Below are positions 35,890 to 46,711 of a stretch of DNA of 64,000 nucleotides, piece after piece. Where the stretch lies: contig CM060840.1 of assembly GCA_030762175.1 (NCBI GenBank), forward strand, positions 44,811,501 to 44,875,500, in the 5' to 3' direction. The position numbers and the translations under genes were made by a program. The notes under the pieces are model-generated. The model had not been told where the DNA came from. It saw only the letters and a list, made by a program, of their open reading frames with translations, and did no database searches. This DNA comes from Metallyticus violacea (lineage: Eukaryota; Arthropoda; Insecta; Mantodea; Metallyticidae). Every line of letters starts with the position of its first letter. Position 1 is the stretch's first letter.

Positions 35890-35945
35890 ACGTGAAAAAC
35901 TTTTACTGCACAAAGAAAAGAACCCGAAGAAAAGAGAGGCAGCTT
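35531..35945 (+). mobile_element. Tc1-like transposase relic, N-terminal DNA-binding part
   Basis: From an ATG at 35531 (MGRER) the translation, with a few frame changes, follows a Tc1-type N-terminus: SRQLGINKTGIE as the first helix-turn-helix, LKKYKEAVSIVDKPRSGRSR as the GRPR-like linker (~35638-35697), then PNEDWTMVIIIKK, CTRRRIIKDF and, after a run of 37 A, CTKKRTRRKERQ. The A run (35852-35888) sits inside the former coding sequence and has grown or inserted there. No catalytic DDE part follows. Truncated and inactive. Confidence 0.6.
35852..35888. repeat. Poly-A run of 37
   Basis: Uninterrupted A tract inside the Tc1-like relic. Confidence 0.97.
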
Positions 35946-36289
35946 TTTTTTAAAGCTATAATTCACACTTACGACTAAAAATCGCAAGGTATTGTTCTCC
36001 ATATTGAAGACTGCGGAGCCTCTAGTGAACAGCGTGTCTTTGAAAGTTGCTCTAAACTATAATAAAGAATGTCTGTACGCTTTCAAGTCCTAAGAATTTA
36101 AGTTTGTAAATGAAATACCCTCAATACAAACCTTGTTTAAAACAAATGGTAGGGTCTGTTATGTATATAAGAAAGGGACAAGTCAAGTTTGACCGATTGA
36201 GGACTTGAGTAAAGTTTTTTACATTACACAGGTTTTTTCCATAGCAACCATCAAGTGAGATGTGAAGTTAATCACTACACTAACTATCG
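35946..36289. other. Non-coding spacer
   Basis: Possibly further decayed Tc1-like sequence at its left, but I could not follow it. Otherwise nothing recognised. Confidence 0.35.
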
Positions 36290-36540
36290 ATACGGATGGC
36301 CGAGGTCGTTGTGAACGGGAGGTCTGGGGTTCGATTCTCGCCAGACAGTCCTTCCTTACTGGATTTTTCTCAGCCGTCATAAATGACAAATGCCGGGGAA
36401 GTACCCTAAACCTAGGCCTGATCGCTTCCTACCTTAAAAAAATCCTTTCCCAATTAATCATTTTTCTCATTTATGACTGGTGCCCATCATTTGTGGTGCT
36501 TCAGCAGTAAGAACGGGCGCTAAACACTATAAAAAATACT
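36290..36540 (+). mobile_element. SINE-B copy, longest in the window
   Basis: The head ggatggccgaggtcgttgtg and gggttcgattctcgcc (B-box) are followed by ccttactggatttttctcagccgtcataaatgacaaatgccgggga and agtaccctaaacctaggcctgatcgcttcct. The 3' part ends cagtaagaacgggcgctaaacactata. The same 3' end occurs in the copy at 61.85-62.12 kb, which defines the family's full length of about 250 bases. Confidence 0.85.
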
Positions 36541-36799
36541 ACGCTAACTTGTAGCTAGAACTGCAACCTAGACGTGAACTATTCAGGATGTCCACAGCAA
36601 AAAAACTTTTGATAAAACTATTGTTTAAAGGCATGATATATATTTACTTTTATAATAGCTCTATGGAAGAAGACATTGGCTTACAATCCTAGGAAATTGA
36701 GCGTTTCAAGTCAACCAGTATTTTATTTAAAAGTAAACTAATTTCAAAGGGTCCAAAATTGAAAAGAGGATAAAAACATGCAAACTTACGTTCTCTGGC

Positions 36800-37510
36800 A
36801 GTTAATTCAAAGAAAAAATGGTTGAAAAATATTCTGCACATATCTATTACTATTCTTTCTTAAAAAAAAAATAGGGCCTATTATTCTCTCGCCACTAACG
36901 GTGCACCATACTAACATTTGAGAATGCACAGGTTTCTCATGAAGTAGGTTAAGTATTTTTGAACTCCAATATCCATTGTTTTGTGAATTAACATCCCCAC
37001 TTAAGTGGAACCAGAATTCGTTCGTAAATAAAGTTAGATTAGGGTCAAGTTCTCCATCGTGTACATTATTAAAAATTAATTTACAAAGTCCGCTTCTGAA
37101 TGCAGGGTTACCCGGTTTTAGTTCTTGCATTTCGGTAACTTTAAAGCGTTTTAATTTCAGTAGCTTTGTAGCATTTGGAATAGTGAAATATGAAATTCCC
37201 GTTTGCTGAGAAAGACGAAGTAATTTTTAGGGAACATTCCAGAGCATGTCAAATGTTATGTAAAGTTTCTTCTACGAGTGCTGTACATGACTGTACGCTT
37301 TTTTTTTTATTAAGAATACTTCCCTTTTCGCGAAATGTATGTACCAATCTGTGAATCAAACTTCGACTAGGGAGTTGAATATCAGGGAATCTCTCTTGAA
37401 ACAATTTCCATACATCACGAGCAATTCTGCAAGCACGTATGATTTGTAAATAATCTTTGGGGAACAGAATAACTGAATTGAGCCATATTAACGTAATTAA
37501 TATGTTATAG
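36800..37510 (-). mobile_element. DDE transposase relic, second family
   Basis: The minus strand starts near 37490 (MAQFSYS...), continues with a helix-turn-helix part (FPDIQLPSRSLIHRLVHTF, ~37390-37330), ATKLLKLKRF (~37160), and then an open frame of 107 codons (36807-37130). That frame holds the catalytic half: LTLFTNEFWFHLSGDVNSQN (families have FTDEAWFHLSG, so the catalytic Asp-Glu is altered to Asn-Glu), NGYWSSKIL, VWCTVSGERIIGPIFF and RYVQNIFQPFF. The third acidic residue lies beyond the truncation. Related to, but distinct from, the elements at 33.6 and 38.6 kb. Inactive. Confidence 0.82.
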
Positions 37511-37740
37511 TTATTTGGCTGTCTAATGAATACTTAATAAACTGTCACAAAACACACCAGGATACGTCTCTACTTTCCTAGAGTATTGACCTCCCCTCCG
37601 GCTTCCCGGTCGTCCTTCAAGCGTGGGAACGAGATGAGAACTTCAGAGCTCGGACATTCATGGCCAGCTATATGTTGAGGATTCCGCGAAGGGAAAATCA
37701 CCCAGTAAAATCAGATGAAAGAGCTTCTGTGCTTGGAGAA
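37511..37740. other. Non-coding spacer
   Basis: Nothing recognised. Confidence 0.35.
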
Positions 37741-37845
37741 CACGGTAACTTAGTTGGTAGAGCGCCAGAACACTGAAGATCCGTGATTCGAATCTCGGTC
37801 GTGATCTGAATTTTTCAATTCTGATTCTTCATTTCCCACTAATGC
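37741..37845 (+). mobile_element. tRNA-like SINE head, separate family
   Basis: taacttagttggtagagcgcc resembles a tRNA D-arm/A-box, and gtgattcgaatctcggtc about 30 bases later resembles the T-arm/B-box. No complementary acceptor stem is present, and no body could be defined before the AT microsatellite that starts at 37879. Confidence 0.45.
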
Positions 37846-37876
37846 CTTACAAACAACTAGTGCGAAAGAACAATTT

Positions 37877-37878
<2 letters not shown>

Positions 37879-37928
<50 letters not shown>
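37879..37928. repeat. (AT)n microsatellite
   Basis: About 25 uninterrupted at units. Confidence 0.97.
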
Positions 37929-37930
<2 letters not shown>

Positions 37931-38612
37931 AGACGATAATTTCCCGGACTCTAATACTATAGGCAAGTTAAGTGTATGCATATTAAGTATTGTGGGTTTT
38001 TTGTTGTTTTTTGTTATATAGGTGAGAAAGGCTTAAGAAACCTTTTAAAGAAGGTTAAGAACAGAGCCTCCGTGACGACAATATAGAAAAACCGCTTGGC
38101 GCGAGAAACGGAGAAACCGGGAACGACAATCAGGAAAGACAAGTTGACCGCGAGATTTCATAGCGAGCGGATAGCAAAAGTATCATATGGGAAGATTTGG
38201 AAAAAGAGAAGTGTGTGTGAGTTTAGGCAATTCTTAAAGACTTTCTCTATAAGTTTATAATGGTATTTCTGAGCCAAAAAGCAATTCAATAAATCGAGGC
38301 TGTTATTAATAAAACAAGCATACTATATTAACAGCCACCTTTCCATCTCCTTTTCCCTCGAAAACAATTTATTTTGTTTTCCAAAATACCAGCTTAACAT
38401 CAGCCGGAGGATCGTGGTAAGAAATCTTCATTAAGTCGAGACAGCTAAATATAAAAACGTAAAACCGCCACAATATATATATAAATTAAAGCTTTACGAA
38501 CTAGGGAAATTGGCAGACCAAATTATATAATAAAGGTTATGAACACATTAAAGTATTTAAAGATAATATGTATCTATTAATGGAAGAAGTGGAAAATGAT
38601 TGTCGAGAATTA
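37929..38612. other. Non-coding spacer
   Basis: A GC-richer part at 38050-38220 begins gtgagaaaggcttaag; two AATAAA motifs lie near 38290-38310. An LTR was considered but not supported. Nothing else seen. Confidence 0.35.
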
Positions 38613-38840
38613 TACAAAATGTATCAGAACAACTATCTATAACTCCGCTAATTTTCCGACGAGGAAATTAAAATAAACTTTTTTTCGTAATAAAGTAGTG
38701 TCCGGATATGCTTTGTTTTCAATATAAAAGGACAGAGCTCATCACTGAACGTATGGCTTCATTTATGTTGCAGGTATTTTTGTTACCATAAACGATTGAA
38801 ATTATAGGTTTCAGCTGTTAGTTATTTTTGTTCTTATCAT

Positions 38841-39178
38841 TTGCGCTACAGCCCGAGGTGAGCCTTGGCCTGCCGCAGCGACCTCTGCATCCTCTATCTC
38901 CGTCTTGCGACTTCATTGATAGAGGGCAGTATTACGGGAGGGGGGGGCGTGTGATCAGCATATCAGCACCCCGCCGATAGCCTATAACGCGGCTTTCGTG
39001 ATCGTAGAACACTATCTCTCCAACTGGCAGCTTCCCAATTGTCCTCACGAGGCTGGTTGGGCCGCGTTCCAGACCTCCCTAAATTAGGAAAATTCCTAAG
39101 TAGGTACCGGGAGGCGAACCCAAACCTCCCGGCCAGCAGTCAGTCTAGCAACGCTAACTGCTAGACCAAGGAGGTGGT
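38841..39178 (-). mobile_element. SINE-C copy (tRNA-derived, third family) inside DDE copy B
   Basis: On the minus strand the head reads ttggtctagcagttagcg (A-box) and, after an anticodon-like arm, gggaggtttgggttcgcctcccgg (B-box with a perfect T-stem). The body then contains gacaattgggaagctgcc, acgaaagccgcgttatagg, tatcaatgaagtcgcaag and ctcgggctgtagcgc, ending in a caaatgataagaac-type tail. GC content is much higher than the surrounding transposon. Copy A lacks it at the matching place. Only one copy is seen here; no clean target-site duplication found. Confidence 0.75.
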
Positions 39179-39962
39179 CCTATTCTTGTAGAAATAATAA
39201 AGAATTGAATTTAATTTATTGTTTGTCACAAAATTTTTTATGAGGAAAGGCTTTTTTTTTTTTCCTTGATATTACAACGCATCGATTTACAAATATTGAA
39301 TTTGCAGTTATGCACAAGGCATTTGGAGCAGCTTAAGTGAATGTTAATTTGACAAATGAATCTACAAGGAGCAATACCCATAGTGCAATATTTCTTACCA
39401 TGCAACATTTTCAATACTGAATCAACGTCTTCTAGGTGGTGGCCAGTTCCAGGTAAAGAAAGTAAATTCAGGAGCGAATCGAACTATGGGGACATTATAC
39501 TCTGAATGTGAGGTTTTGCAGAAGTTTGAAAAGAATTCATGAATTAGCACTTGAGCTGTTGTCCATTCGATGAACACCGCTCACATGTCTGTATGAAAAG
39601 CATCCATTTCATATCCAAACAGTGCAAACATTAACCCCAGATGATTATCCTAACAGCAAACACTCTGGTTTTGCTAGACGCATATTATGGAAGATGGGGC
39701 ATGTTTTTCAAGAGAAAGCTTTTACAATACACACAACAATCACATTTGGAGTGACACTAATCTTAAATCTGTGGAGATTCTCCCCAATCAATGGAAGTTT
39801 TCTGTAAATATTTCAGTTGGATTCGTTTATAAATTGTTTAGTGAGACCATATGTTATGCCTGCACGATGAATATGTTTAGGTATTTTTTTTGGGGGGGGA
39901 AATGTTCCCAGAGCTACTTGAAGATGTCCCTATTAATATTTGGAGAAACATGGTCTGTCATC

Positions 39963-40267
39963 ACGACGATGCACTGTCGGTCCTGGTGGTATAGTGGTAA
40001 CCATACTTGCCTCCTAAACCCAAGATCGCGGGTTCGATCCCGGCCAGGACCGATGAGTTTTTTCGGACGTAAAAATCCTAAGTATGACTTCCTTTGGAAG
40101 GGAAGTACAGCCTTGGTCCCGTATTGTAGATTTACGGCACAATAAAGAACCTCAAGCCTGAAAAAGAGGCTTCTGAGCAAAATTTGTCGGCCGTTTCGCG
40201 CCCCAATTTGAATGGGATGCTGATGAAAAGAGCGTCCGTAAATAAGGCAAATCAAACGACGATGCAC
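39963..40267 (+). mobile_element. SINE-A copy 3 nested in DDE copy B, with 12-base target-site duplication
   Basis: acgacgatgcac occurs at 39963-39974 and again at 40256-40267, with the SINE between (39975-40255). Copy A of the host transposon has a single acgacgatgcac followed directly by ccgcgcatttc, that is, the empty site. The tRNA head is intact, with a 7-bp acceptor complement (ggtcctg/caggacc) and the B-box gggttcgatccc. The body is well kept, and the 3' end lacks the gacctgagat segment present in other copies. Confidence 0.97.
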
Positions 40268-40789
40268 CCGCACATTTCATCTTAAATTGTGGAAGTTATT
40301 TAAGTGTCTTTTTCCGAAACATTGGATAGAGAGTGTGGGTTCAGTTGCTTGACCCGCACGTTTCTCCGATATGACCAAGTTGATTTTTGTGTTTGGGATC
40401 ATATTGTTTAAAAAAGCATCCAACGACACAGGAGGAGAATTAGCTGCTGAAATTGTTCTTGCTTTTGACGATCTTCATACTCAACCATAGATATTTCTAA
40501 GGATTCGTCGTTCAATCATACAGCATTATACTTTCTGTCAACAATGGCGGCTGCAATTTTGAACAGTTCCTATAGTTTGTCAATATCATTTTCTTAATAT
40601 ATGGTATTATATAAAAAGTGACCGTGTAACTATAGAAAATAAATAAAGTGATGTTCCAAGTTGAGATTCATTCATTTTTTCTTTCCTATCACTATAACTT
40701 GGAAACGAAGCATTTTTGTACATTGTTTAAATTTTTTTTTATTTGCATGTGCTCTGTCACATCAGAAAGTTATTCTGATACAACCTGTA

Positions 40790-41132
40790 CAACATTGTAG
40801 TGCCGAAAGAAGAAAACTTGTATTTCCTATTTGTCTATTTAAATCCTGCTCAGATGAGAAGTTGCACATAATAACACTGTAACTTTCTATTTTAGTTTTA
40901 TACATTTTAATTAAAGTGCTAAGAACTTACTCAGTTTATTAAGGCCACTTTTAAATGTATTATATTACCGGAAACGCAGTCTACACTGAGGTTCATGACA
41001 ATGATATTATTTTATAATGCTCAAAAGCTGAGCAAAGTAATTTGAAAATTATCCAGGATTCTCTCTAGAAGCCTAGTTTTGTACATAGTGCTGATGTGTT
41101 CCAGATAGTGACAGATGTCTTGTGTCTTTCAG
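40790..41132. other. Probable intron sequence
   Basis: AT-rich, ending in the pyrimidine-rich acceptor of the candidate exon that follows. Confidence 0.4.
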
Positions 41133-41226
41133 GAAGAAGAGTACACCTTTGTACTCCGATTACTATGACGAACGGGATGATTCAGATTCCCATCATTTGG
41201 TCTCCACTCAGCGCTCTGTGTCCCTG
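41133..41226 (+). CDS. Candidate internal exon of an unrecognised host gene, 94 bp
   Basis: The acceptor tcttgtgtctttcag ends at 41132 and the donor ctg|gtaagt starts at 41227, both close to consensus. The frame entering in phase 2 (one base completes a codon) is open for 31 codons and gives a charged, Ser- and Asp/Glu-rich, polar peptide: KKSTPLYSDYYDERDDSDS, then HHLVSTQRSVSL. Such composition is typical of a cytoplasmic, phosphorylatable linker. GC is well above the flanks. It leaves in phase 0, which matches the candidate exon at 61333. No transposon family explains it. I do not recognise the protein. If both exons belong to one gene, the intron between them is about 20 kb and holds most of the transposons listed here. 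Confidence 0.55.
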
Positions 41227-41559
41227 GTAAGTTCAGATAAACAAGTAGATACTCGTTTTTGTACTTTTTGGTGTTTTGGTTTATACAACGTCGTTATCTT
41301 CAGAGTGCCTGCATTATTGCTTACATCTCTGTAATGTCGTTAAGTAGATCGCTTCTCTGACGAGAGCTTCTGTATGGCGAAATACGCAGCCATTCTTTAT
41401 ACCAATAGTTCTCCACTTTTGAAGTCACCTTCAAGGATATAAAGCATTGCGATGCTCATAAATTAAAGTAGTACACTGTAATCGAAAAATTAAATGTGTT
41501 ATTCGAAAAATTATATGATTATAATTAAATGCATTCAGAAATGTTATTAGAACATTCTG

Positions 41560-41690
41560 TGCTGACTAATGTAACGGCTGGACCTGTTATTTTTGTGAGC
41601 ACTTTGCCCAATTGGGGGATTTAGCGACTCGCCCCTCAAGGCCCGCCAGTGGGTCGGTACCCACAGGTTGAGAAACACTAGTTTATATGA
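41560..41690 (-). mobile_element. hAT-like terminal fragment
   Basis: The minus strand starts ctagtgtttctcaacctgtg, then ggtaccgacccactggcggg and cttgaggggcgagtcgc. A cagtgtttctcaa-type end followed by a gtgggtac block is characteristic of many animal hAT transposons. Only one end is seen. Confidence 0.4.
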
Positions 41691-42237
41691 TATGATCAGC
41701 GCCAAAGGCACTTAACAATGCTATATGGTATTATGGTATTAGAAGTATGCGAGATACCTGCATACCTACAAAACGCAGAAGAAATTCTAACAACTATAGC
41801 AGAGGTAAGTCCAGTGCAAAATGTTATTGTTATAAATTTATAATGCTAACAAGGGGAGACATGGGTCAGAATGTACAACATTATGAATTGCTTCTGAATG
41901 TCTTGTTAATGTCAAAGAAGAAAGTAGGTATTTTGTTTGCAATGTCATTTGATTAAATGAATACAATTGATTTTAGTATTTTAATTGAGCCTTTAATACT
42001 AATAGCTGAGGCCCAATCAACCCCAAAATCTCACACAATTTTAATTGTCAATGCTAAAGAAAATTGCAAAAATTCACTCACTTACCAAACTGAAACTTCA
42101 TAACTAAGAGCAAGTAGGGTAGGTAAGGATGAATCGGGTTAAAATTTATAACTTCGTCTTCATATATTGCAGAAACCCATATTGAGCTATTGAGCAACTG
42201 CTACCATCTCCTGGCATAGAACAGAACGTCCTTTATA

Positions 42238-43080
42238 GGAAGGCTGTTCGATAAAGAATATTTATAATTTTACAGACATAATTTCTGGCACAAAAATTAA
42301 ATTTACAATGTTTTGTTAGCCCAATGCGGAATATACACGCGGTACTAGTTTCATAGAGGTGTACAAGTTGGAAATGTGCAGTTCCATCTATAGCAAAATG
42401 AAGGTGAAATGCGACAATGTGCTGCTGTGAAATTCTACTGTCGTCTCAAAAGATCTGCAACTGAGGTCTATGGAGAGTTTCTTCCCTAAAGTACAGCTGG
42501 AAGATGGTTTACAGAGAGGAGGCAATGCATTTCAAAGGAAGGTGAACTCGGCCCTCCAGTTTGTGCTCTAACGCAGAAAATGAACACCGCTACCATCATT
42601 GTGAGGTGGGATAGTCGAATACCGTTAAGACACTTTCAGAAATTCTGAAAATTTCACTGGGTGGTAACTGAAAATTGCTCAGAAGTGTTTGTACACGATG
42701 GGTTCCAAGATTGCCGATTCCCGAAAAAAAAGAACGTTCACATGCAGTTGAAGACGATATTACAGGAATATGCGCAATTTATTTCAAAAATAATCAATGC
42801 TGATGAAAATTGGCTACATTGTTTCGATTTTGAGAGCGAACAGAAGAGCCCTGCGGTTAAAAAAAAGTTCTGGAAAAATTATGGTCATCTCATTTTTCGA
42901 TATTCAAGGAATGATTAACAGTCTGTTGTACCTTTACACATAACTTTAAATGGGCAATAATACAGATATATCTTGAAAGGTTTTCAAGGCCAATTCGCCA
43001 AAAATTACATTTCTGTTCAACAATTGGTGCTACACCATGATAATGCACGGGCGCGTATAAATTCTCTCAAAAATTAATAT
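42238..43080 (+). mobile_element. Mariner-like transposon relic
   Basis: From an ATG at 42409 the translation gives KFYCRLKRSATEVYGEF, an N-terminal helix-turn-helix block (families have KLGKSATETF). The open frame 42661-42918 continues with the start of the catalytic domain: FISKIINADENWLHCFDFES, where families have DETW, so the first catalytic Asp (DEN) is kept. Then LVLHHDNARAR near 43024-43060 contains the second catalytic Asp in HHDN. Sequence after about 43070 no longer matches, so the third acidic residue is lost. A possible end, aggctgttcgataaag, lies at 42240. Confidence 0.7.
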
Positions 43081-45214
43081 TGAAACCTCTGCATAATTTA
43101 AATTATAAATATACAACAGAAATCTAAAATCCAAGAGCAAAACCTGGACCACACAGTAAACAAGAAGTTCCATTTTATTTTCTAAGAGAAAACCTAAACC
43201 AGCCCCATTCCCCCGGGAACTTCTTACCTGTGTCTCATCAGTGTGACAGCTCAGAAGAGAAAACTAAATTGCACTGTTACCAAGGGCGTTTAAAAGCGGC
43301 GCGTACTGTATGATAAAATTAACTAAAAAGTGACGTCACTACACTCATGTGACAGTACCTATAAAGTTAAACATTCAAATATCAATCGGCGGTAAGTTTT
43401 CGTGCTGCAATGGTACAGCTTATAATTAAACCCTTAAATAAAGTTTAAATGCAAATACAGGCAAGAAAAGAATAGTTGCTCTAATTTTGAATCCAAAAAG
43501 CTTAAGAATATACTTAGGAAAAAAAAATGAATGCTAACAGTCAGGAATCAACTGAATAAAAGAAACTTCTCAGGACAAACTGCCCAGTGTGATTATACAA
43601 AAATGGCAAAAACGAAACAGTTAAACTACGAACGAAGATGGAAAAGAAAGAGAAAATGCGTCATCCTTGTTCGATAGCTTACGAATATTTTCCGTGTTTT
43701 CTGTTATATTTTATAAAGTTTCCATTAATCTGAAAGTGTCATAGAAGACGTAAACGAGCCTGATACAACGCACCAGGTGCATTATTTCTGATAAAAAAGT
43801 GTATATCGCCATTTTTGCCATTGTTAATGTTATTAGTAATAAATCATTAGAAAATTGTGAAATGTATAAACATTTCAATCGATCAAGTTCTCATGAGCCA
43901 ATGCTAGGGCTCGAATTTCCATGACTTTTCATCTTTTTCTAATAATACGAAGCGATGCTCTGTAGATATACACGACTCACAGCATCACGAGTGAAATAAT
44001 ACCATCTTTCTAGTTTTACCTTCTTTCTTTTTTTTAAAAAAAAATACGACAATCGTTAATGTTACAGGTTTTCTTTCGGGTTTTAGTTGTTTGTAACTGT
44101 ACTTTTTTCTCACTTTGGCAATCGGATAACTCTAAAGAGCACTATAATTTTCTTATAACAATGTAGACTATGAAAACGGCGAGTTGTCTGCTTTGTAGCT
44201 TTCATAAATTACCTTAGAGCCCATGTGAATACTTTAACAATAATTTGATTTTCTTTTTCTTTCGTTTTTATGTGAAATAAACCAGCTTTAAGTGATTTCA
44301 TTTTTTAACCAAACCAGATCGTTTGTTGACGACAATGGACTTCACAAAGAATCCCATTGCATTGCTACTGTTTTGATTAAGTAGACCGCCTGGGGCGAAC
44401 AGTTAATTTTCGTGCCGTTGATGAAAAGATTAAGGTCGTGCCTAAGGGCTTGGTCATTCTTGTCTTGATGGCGGCTTCCTAAAGGAATGTGGTTTCTTGA
44501 ATGGCTATGCGGTGGGAATCACATGTTAAAACAGACGGTCTTAAGCCCTCAGCTGAGAACATCCACCTACTCCTGGAAATTACCCTACATCTTTGGAATA
44601 ATGAGATAGAACTGCAACGTCAGAATGATGCGAGGCGATTAATGTCAAGTTATCATGCGCGTCCGAAACCATTTGTCAGCTTTCAAGTGATTATTCTTCC
44701 GGCACTATTAGCCGAGCACACAAATTTGTCTCATAAGAAAGATCATTGGCCTTGCTACTACACAATTGAATATAAGCTCTCACGGCTGCAGCGATGTACA
44801 AACTTTTCTCGCCTGTAACACGTAAAATTAGACAGTTGAATGCTGCATTTAACAATTGCTATTCAAACAGTCTAAGCCGTGTAATAGAATTACAGAAGAC
44901 AAGTATGCTATTTCTACGAAGGACAGACAGGCAGTAACGCTTGGAATTGTATTCTGAAGGCGGATTTTGTCAGTCCGTACATATCGTGAAAGATCTACAC
45001 TGAATTCTATGGCAACTGAATTTACTTGTATTTAGATTTTTTTATTAATTACGCGAAGCTTTTCATATCATTTACATCTGTATTTTTCTATTGCTTTTAT
45101 AACTATGTGAAAAGAATAAAACAGGATACTTCCAGGAAAAGCAACAACATTGTAACCAGTGCTGTAGATTTGGTCCGTTACTTGTTAATATTTGCAGAAC
45201 GATTAATCTATTAT
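43081..45214. other. Non-coding stretch
   Basis: No transposon or splice-flanked frame recognised. The 105-codon + strand frame at 44501-44818 lies in a GC-richer patch and has no known motif. Confidence 0.4.
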
Positions 45215-46711
45215 GGGCCGGTTGTTTAAAGAGTTAACTCAAGTTTAGAGCATAAAATTAACCATCAGTCATGCTTAACTTGGAAAAATTGGTTGTATAA
45301 ACATTAATCTAAAGTAATTTCGTTTTAACCTCAAATTAAAACAAACTGGCGAAATTTCACAAGTTAAAGCACTAATTAGAGTCTAGTAATTGTTAAGTAA
45401 AACATTTCCTAGAGTACAGAGGTATAACAACTTCATTTATAAATAAAATGCCAAGTCACATTTATTTTAATTTTATGTAGATAAATTTTCTTCAATGTTT
45501 TACTTTTCGTTTCCACATTAATAAGAGACAGAGTTGCGTTCAATTATAGGTTAACCTTACGAGCAGTATATTGTGTAGATCTCTGATTACATGGGTCAGT
45601 CCTGGTGGTGTAGTTGTAATCACACTTGCCTTCTAAACCCCAGATCGCGGTTTCAAACCCGGCCAGGACCGATGGATTTTTTCGGGCGTAAAAATCCTAA
45701 GTATGGTTTCCTTCGGAAGAGAAGTAAAGCCGTGGGTCCCGTGTCGTACATTTACGGCACGAAAAAGAACCTCAAGCCTGAAAGAGAGGCCTCTGAGCAA
45801 AATTTGTCGGGCGTTTCACGCCCTGAATTGGATGGGACGCTGATGACCTGAGATATTAAAGAGCGTCCTTAAATAAAGCAATTAAAAAAATTCTCTGATT
45901 ATTCCTACATCAGAGATGATGAATTTCACTGTGCTCCTCGTATATTTCACGAGAGAAAAAATCCGTTCCTAGAACTGAATGGCAAATAATTCAAAATGCG
46001 GTTTCGGGTTTCGCTTAGCAAAAGATGTGGAAGAAATGAAACAGATGTTACGTCCCCGATTATAATCACTAATTAAGTGAAATCATGCTTTGAATTCGAT
46101 GTTCATGATACTAATAACTTTATGCTACAGGGAACTTCCAAATAGTTATTGGAGATACATTCAAAGTGGAGAAATCAACGGCCAGCAGAACCATTCATAA
46201 AGTTACTAGAGCAATTGCAACTTTGAGACGTCGGTTAATTAAATCCCAACTGAAGAAGGTGAGGTAAGAAAAGCGATGCTAGGCTTCTATATAATTCCTG
46301 GAGCTTTAGGTATTATAGACTGCACACACATGCAGAAATCTCAATTTTCCCTTTGGCAATTTCTTTGTCTTTATTTGAGATCGCGTCTGTTTTCTTTTTA
46401 TTTGCAACTATTAGCACCAGATCAATAATAATGTACTTCTCAAGTTTGCTAAAATTTGCCGTTCGCATTCGCTTTGATTTTTCCTTATCCACGTTTTAAG
46501 ACAAGTCGGAAAAATTGAATAATTATTCATTTTCTCCGGTTAAAACGGTTGAATACCAACTCGCTCGAATTTCTCTATTGTTGCCATAGGTTTGACGGCT
46601 AGTTACGTCTTGAGGTTATTTTTATGCAACACAAATGATGACTAACCTCTAATTATTTTTTAAATTGCAGTTAAAATAATCTCCAATTAGCAACTTTTAT
46701 ACAACCGGCCC
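45215..46711 (+). mobile_element. PIF/Harbinger transposon relic with a SINE inside
   Basis: Inverted ends: gggccggttgtttaaa at 45215, and the reverse complement of the right end (to 46711) reads gggccggttgtataaaa, a Harbinger-type terminus. Flanks are tat and taa, close to the TWA target typical of the superfamily. After the SINE, the + strand gives transposase pieces: PRIFHERKNPFLELN (~45933-45985), then LYATGNFQIVIGDTF (~46122-46167), KVEKSTASRTIHKVTRAIA and LRRRLIK. A frameshifted PTEEGE follows, then FYIIPGALGIIDCTH (~46280-46325), where families have GxIDGTH with the first catalytic Asp. The rest of the transposase is gone. Confidence 0.85.
45580..45901 (+). mobile_element. SINE-A copy 4 nested in the Harbinger relic, with target-site duplication
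   Basis: tctctgatta flanks the element at 45580-45589 and 45892-45901. The head is complete but mutated (gtcctggtggtgtagttgtaatcac, gtttcaaacccg). The body and 3' end (gacgctgatgacctgagata, gagcgtcctt) are close to the other copies. It inserted upstream of the transposase remnants of the host element. Confidence 0.95.

Larger units (their letters stand above)
38613..40789 (+). mobile_element. DDE transposon copy B, sister of the 33.6 kb element, with two nested SINEs
   Basis: Starts TA|caaaatgtatcagaacaac (38615) and ends gttattctgatacaacctg|TA (40787), the same inverted ends as copy A. Shared internal blocks include ttttttcgtaataaagta, tgttttcaatataaaa, gcaaatattgaatttgca, ggccagttccaggtaaagaaagtaaattcag and ggagtgacactaatc. 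The 152-codon frame at 39687-40145 covers transposase sequence (NQWKFSVNISVGFVYKLF) and then runs into the SINE. A SINE-C copy lies at 38841-39178 and a SINE-A copy at 39975-40255. Without these it is about the length of copy A without its SINE. Inactive. Confidence 0.87.

Noticed and set aside
37929..38410. LTR of a retrotransposon (TG... start, AATAAA motifs, GC-rich part, a purine-rich ggaggatcgtgg after it)
   Set aside because: No second LTR, no gag or pol, no target duplication and no clear primer-binding site.
38390..38412. 24-base microexon before gtaagaa
   Set aside because: Very short, weak acceptor, and its length does not repair the phase conflict of the 80-bp candidate exon.
41746..41804. 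Exon ending at agag|gtaagt (41805)
   Set aside because: The donor is good, but the only nearby acceptor lacks a pyrimidine tract and its phases do not fit the exon at 41133-41226.
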